DNA of 64,000 nucleotides from assembly GCA_032717465.1 (NCBI GenBank), contig CM064697.1, positions 6,776,033 through 6,840,032 of the forward strand, read 5' to 3'. Positions within the stretch are counted from its first letter, which is position 1. Every line of letters begins with the position of its first letter. Made by a program: the position numbers and the translations under genes. Shown here one piece after another: positions 59,581 through 64,000 of the stretch. This DNA is from Coenobita brevimanus (taxonomy: Eukaryota > Arthropoda > Malacostraca > Decapoda > Coenobitidae). The notes below the pieces were generated by a model, which had not been told where the DNA came from, made no database searches, and was given only the letters and a program-made list of their open reading frames with translations.

Positions 59581-59929
59581 GGGCATCATGACAAAAGGTG
59601 ATCTGGAGGACACATGAACATAATTATGAATGCCGATAATTACAATCTTTCTTTATCCCTCTCAGCCATCATCCTCCCTTGACTCACTAACCATTACCTT
59701 CCTCTGTATTGTCCTTCCATTCACTAATGCGAAAAGAATACTTGACTCAATCTGGTCAGTATACGTGCATCGAAGTTCGGCACATTTTCCATTTGTCATC
59801 CCTCGGCCAATGTTTGTGTGTTTTATTGTATGGCAGTAAACTGAACCAAGCAGTGCAGGTGTTGAAACGCTTCCAATAAACACAGTGCATTTCTTTATGA
59901 CCCATTGTGTTAGGCTACTTTATATGCAA

Positions 59930-60140
59930 ATTAACCCCCCTGAATACGACGACATCTTTATTGTTAATATCCTTACAATCTCCAAACCATTTCTGTCAAC
60001 ACTGGAAAGACCTCTCTTACTGAAGAGATGAATGAAGGCTCTATCTAGCTCTTCCAGTTCAAAGGCACTCCTATGCTGAACGAAATCGTCTGAAGGTAGC
60101 AAAAATGCACCATCCTAATTAACTGATTGAAGGGAATCGT
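59930..60140. repeat. Palindromic TTAA-ended element
   Basis: It starts AAATTAACCCCCCTGAATAC (59929). The left arm is decayed (CTCCAAACCATTTCTGTCAA). The right arm CACTCCTATGCTGAACGAAA, TCGTCTGAAGGTAGCAAAAA, lies at 60066-60105. It ends GATTGAAGGGAA (60136). Length is ~208 bp. Confidence 0.65.
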
Positions 60141-60329
60141 TGTCAGTGCCGAGATGCGCGTTTCAATTACTTGCTATCGTGGGTTGTATTTACTGCACCA
60201 CAGTGATGATTCACATTCAATTCTAAAACTTCTTAACCTTGGGAAGGTCTCATGGATGGATAAAAACAGATCTAGTGGTGCTCAAACTTTTCCTAATACT
60301 CTTAAATCGTGGCCCTTATGCCCTCTCCC

Positions 60330-60551
60330 GTACGCGCCTACCCACACCACAACTGATTGCCTCCCTTTCCGGTTATCTCTCTTTGAAAACTTTTATACCT
60401 AGGAGACTTTCCTTTCCCTTCGCTCTGATGCCTCTACTTTATCCTCTCCCCTTCCATTGCTGTCGCCTACCCTCCCTTCCCTCCTACACTTCCCTTTCTA
60501 CCATCATTTTGTTATATTCTTTCCTCCTCCTTCCCTCCCCTTTCCAGCTTT

Positions 60552-60588
<37 letters not shown>

Positions 60589-62148
60589 TTGAATCTGGTC
60601 GAAGACTTAACAGTCCTTCCTCTGTGGCTCAAAGTTATCGTACTAAAAGGTACCATCCTTACATTCTCACCATCCCTCTGTCCAGCCTTCGCTCTACTCT
60701 CCTCCAAATCTTTTTCTCAGATTGAATTCCTCGTTCACAATCGACTGCTGACCTCTAAGCACTTCCTTCAATCATCCCTTCCATCCTCCCCCTCCTCCAC
60801 AGTCCCTCAAGCCGTCCCCCAAAATTCCTTCCATCCATCACCCTTCCCTCCTTGAACTCCCTTCCTTTCTGTTCACCTCCTACACCTCTCCGTTATCATC
60901 ATACTATCCTCCTCTTATCTTACTCCCTTCCCTTTAACTCTAGCTCTTCAGATTCCTTGACACTTTCTGCCTTGCACCTCCCTCCCTTCCCCTCCACCAT
61001 CTCTGCTTGTCCAATATCTTTGCTGATCCCTTTTATCATCCCTTCCTCCTCAACTACCCTTAGTACTCTTTTGCCTCCTCTACCTCCCTCCCTCCCTCCC
61101 TCCCCTCACCTACACTAGCTCTCCAACATTCTCAGCACCTCTTTCATCTCCCTACCTTCCCCTTCACCTACTCTACCTCTCCAACATTCTCAGTACCCTG
61201 CTTCTTCTCTCTCCCTCACTTTCCACTCACCTAACCCAGCCCCTCAAATATCACAGTAATCTCTTTATCTCTCTCTCTCCTTTCAGCAACTACACCTTTC
61301 AAATATCCTAACACTCTTCGTTCTATCACTTTCCCTTCTTCGCTCTCTCCATCTCTCGATTATCCTCAATGACAATTTCTCTCTTCCTTTCGTCTATCGC
61401 TTTTCTCTCTCCTCCCACTTTATCTTTCTCTCCTTTTTAGCCCCTCTCCTAAATTCCTCTCGTATTACTCTCCATTCTCACACAGACTCCTGACGTACAC
61501 CCCTGAGGTTCCAAAAATAGTCTTCCTCATATCTTTAGTTATCTTATCATCTTTTAGTATCTTTAGTTATCTTTCACGCTCTTCGCATCCATTAGTATCT
61601 TTAGTTATCTTTCCTGTTCTGCTCATTCATTCCTCTCATCATCATCGTCGTTCACAGTTTCAGCTTCCATTCCTTTCTCCCTTAAGCATCTTCTTCTTGC
61701 TTTCCCAATTTGATTTCCATCTACTCATCTCTTTTCCCACCACTCTCGCCTACCATCAAAGTCCCCTACATTTCTTTCAAGCAAAACTAATATTCCTCCA
61801 CCCGTGACATTCTCTTTTATCTCCTCTCTGCCTAGCCCCACTTCCATTTGTCCCTCCTTTCATTTCCATTTCCCCCCTTTCTCACGTTCTTCTATAGTCT
61901 ATCTCCCCACATTTCCCGGCAACAATGCTCATCTTCCACGACCTATACCAATTCTCCCTCTTCTTCCTCCACCCATGACATTCTCTTTCATCTCATCTCT
62001 GTCTTGCTCATTTCTTTTCGTCCCTCCTTCCAAATCTCTTCTCATTTCCCATTTTTCTCATCTTTTACAGTCTATTTCCCATATTTCCTGCCAACATTGC
62101 TCACCTTCCACCACCTATACCCATTTTCCCTCACCTCTTCGGTCCCCA
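60330..62148 (+). other. 1.8-kb pyrimidine-rich tract
   Basis: T/C-rich DNA with (TA)~16 at 60555-60586 and degenerate CTCCAACATTCTCAGCACCT-type repeats at 61120-61200. It ends CCTCACCTCTTCGGTCCCCAG at 62149, an excellent splice acceptor. The long + frames over it are stop-depletion artefacts. Confidence 0.85.
61794..62135 (+). repeat. 171-bp tandem duplication
   Basis: TCCTCCACCCGTGACATTCT at 61794 recurs as TCCTCCACCCATGACATTCT at 61965. Later parts also match in order (CAACAATGCTCATCTTCCAC against CAACATTGCTCACCTTCCAC), giving two diverged 171-bp units just upstream of the candidate exon. Confidence 0.75.
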
Positions 62149-62149
62149 G

Positions 62150-62204
62150 CGCCCAGACGGTCACATCCCGGGACGCAACAGAGAGAGACGCCAATCACGA
62201 GAAG
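62150..62204 (+). CDS. Candidate 55-nt internal micro-exon, + strand
   Basis: A long polypyrimidine tract ends CTCTTCGGTCCCCAG at 62149, and the segment ends CACGAGAAG|GTGAGACC, a good donor with GT at 62205. The 55 nt between are GC-balanced and unlike both flanks. All three frames are open. The one with a single leading base reads AQTVTSRDATERDANHEK, and the first frame reads RPDGHIPGRNRERRQSRE. I recognise neither. This is the best-bracketed exon candidate in the window, but a short open segment between good sites can arise by chance beside such a tract. A transcript would have to run left to right, as would the 33.3-kb promoter candidate. Confidence 0.3.
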
Positions 62205-62209
62205 GTGAG

Positions 62210-63420
62210 ACCCCTGGGAGTCGTGTGGAAAAGGGGCGCTAATGTTGGTGCGTCTAGGAGCTTCGGCTGGTGATAATGAAGCTGCTGGTGCTGTGGTATT
62301 GTTGTGGCAGAGTTATGGTGGTGGTGTGTCGTCATAGCGATGATGTAAAAGTTTTGTGGTGGTAGTGGTGACGATCAGCTAGTCAGGTCAGGTGCGGGTA
62401 AGGGGATGGGTCTGTTATGATGTGGCAGGGGTAAACCAGTTCTGCTGTCGGGCCCTGCTGTGGATGTCACCGATTGCATTGCGCAGTTGACCCTTCTGCG
62501 GTGTGATGCGGTGAGGATCTGTCCGTTCTCCCCTTTGGGGCTAAGATGCGAATGAATGTGTTTGAATGGATGAGTAAATGGAGAGTGAGTCGTCCTGTCT
62601 CGGCTACCTCCCTTTCCTTGGGGGAAGCAGCCTAGGTATATAGATAGATAGATAGTGGTGACGATGGGATGATGGTGGTTTGGTCATGCCGTAGTGGTGG
62701 TGTGAAGGGGTTGTGGTGGTGGTGTGAACGTGCTATGGTAGTGGTAGTTGTAAGTACAAGGAGGTTCTGGTTGTGTTGTCCTGGTTCTGTGGTGGGGTTG
62801 TGCAGTTATGAGGGTGTTGGGGTAATGCTGTGATTGTCAGGTGATACAGTGAGATGTTAATACTAAGGCTGTGCGAGATGACAGTGTGGTGGTAGTGGTG
62901 GTGGTGGTGCGATAACGAAATGACCGGTTGTGGTAAGTTATATATACATGTGGTGATTGGGATGGCAGTCAGTTAGGTACGTGGTCATGATGTTGAGGTG
63001 TCTGAGTGATGATGTGACTAATTTTAATGACACTGTGATAAAATAGGTTACAATAATGGTGATACGGTGATTAATGGTGCACCGAGTGTTTTATTTGTTG
63101 TCTTGTTGCCCTGGTGGTGTTATGGTGGTGATGTTGTTGTGGTGGTGGTGGTGGTGGTGGTGGTGGTGGTGGTTGTGGTGGTGACTGTGTTGTGGAAATA
63201 AAATGGGTGATAATGTGTCCAGTAAAGCTTTGCTGTGGCAGTTATAGTGATATATGGTTAAATGGCGCTGTATGATGGTGGTTTAGGTTAGCCTTGGTCA
63301 GCTGTGATGTGATGCTGCTTACAGTGATGCGCAGGTGCTGTGATGGTGTCTTAGCTGAGCTGTAATGAGGTGGTGGTGGTGGTAGTGGTGCTTATGGAGG
63401 AAGCTAGAAGAGTATTGGAA
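62210..63420 (+). other. G/T-rich degenerate repeat tract
   Basis: GGTGGTGATG-type DNA, C-poor, with (TGG)n at 63139-63172 and smaller TGG runs at 62895-62910 and 63370-63390. No gene. The 63421-64000 remainder is unique with no supported feature. Confidence 0.8.
62562..62655 (+). mobile_element. 88-bp dispersed repeat with GATA tail, copy 2
   Basis: It matches copy 1 at 47537 at 84 of 88 positions and carries a longer GATA tail (TAGATAGATAGATAG). The 5' flank differs from copy 1, so the shared element begins at TTGAATGGATGAG or copy 1 is truncated there by the AT array. Confidence 0.8.
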
Positions 63421-64000
63421 TTCAAGTATGGTACTGTACTGATTAAAGTTATCGTAGTCTTGCGTACCTCACTGGGCCTATGGTAATATCAGTGTCGATG
63501 AGTAATTCATTTATGGTGATAGCTTATGTGTTGTGACTGGTCTGAATATTTGATTTAGCTACAACATGATGACATTTGTAGTACAGCTGGCGCAACTGGC
63601 ACTAGTGGCAGTGAATATGGCAGAAGTACCGTAGTGAAGAAAAAACTTTTGTCGCTGTGGTACTACAACTAAGTGTTGTGGGTACGATTATGACAAGAGC
63701 CAATGCGATAGTGATGACGGTGATCATGGCTAAATGGACAGTATGTTGTCAATACGAAATTGTGCAAGTACTACAGTCTTAATGAGTTATGTAAGTCCTT
63801 CAGCACTACGGGTCTCTTACCTGAATACAACTGACTGGCAGTGACAATAATGTACCAGTATATAAAACGATTCTGTGTTACTGAGGGTGTGTTTGATGTT
63901 GTTTGGGGTTATGGTAATATATACATTGCTTGAAGTGCGGCAAGAACACTAACGCTTTCTTTTAACGCTTTCTTTCAAATTCTCAGCAACAATACCAACA

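Noticed and set aside
63800..63850. Possible element copy (CTTACCTGAATACAACTGACTGG)
   Set aside because: Too diverged from the core to count with confidence.

Overview
Nuclear DNA of a eukaryote, most likely a decapod crustacean (crab or shrimp). I infer this from the mass of long GT/AC, GA/TC, AT and ATC microsatellites, the many short satellite arrays, tRNA-related SINEs and the absence of any compact gene. No bacterial gene, operon, phage, CRISPR array, rRNA or intact tRNA gene is visible, and I recognise no conserved protein family. The group is inferred from style, not from a named gene.

Layout. 0-5 kb: a purine tract with a 29-bp minisatellite, then a pyrimidine tract, then a tRNA-derived SINE held between two long GT arrays. 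5-19 kb: mostly unique DNA with a candidate minus-strand terminal exon (5.4-5.65 kb), a 1.7-kb pyrimidine tract, a second candidate minus-strand exon (13.15-13.25 kb), and a cluster of direct copies of a short dispersed element (14.7-16.6 kb). 19.6-27.7 kb: about 8 kb in which the + strand is overwhelmingly purine. 27.7-37 kb: a second SINE, palindromic copies of the dispersed element, and alternating purine and pyrimidine blocks with short unique islands where the bias flips. Those islands hold a candidate minus-strand micro-exon, a TATA/initiator/5'-exon candidate (33.29-33.44 kb) and a candidate terminal exon (36.65 kb). 37.6-47.4 kb: several degenerate satellites of about 60-110 bp unit. 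47.5-50.7 kb: an 88-bp repeat with a GATA tail, and a GC/CpG-rich block. 55-60 kb: five or more palindromic element copies interleaved with three unrelated AT-rich satellites. 60.3-64 kb: a pyrimidine tract ending in a candidate 55-nt micro-exon, then a second GATA-tailed repeat inside GT-rich DNA.

How it works together. The window reads as intergenic or very large-intron DNA with at most a few exons. Long reading frames (up to 668 codons) are artefacts: a pyrimidine-rich strand cannot spell stop codons. The most interesting signal is a family of ~100-bp units, often paired head-to-head into ~200-bp hairpins. They share the core AGCTGAATAAAATCGTCTGG and TTAACCCCTTCA-like ends, with at least 25 recognisable cores. 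It looks like a small TTAA-associated foldback or MITE family. All exon and promoter calls are low confidence and rest on splice or promoter signals only.
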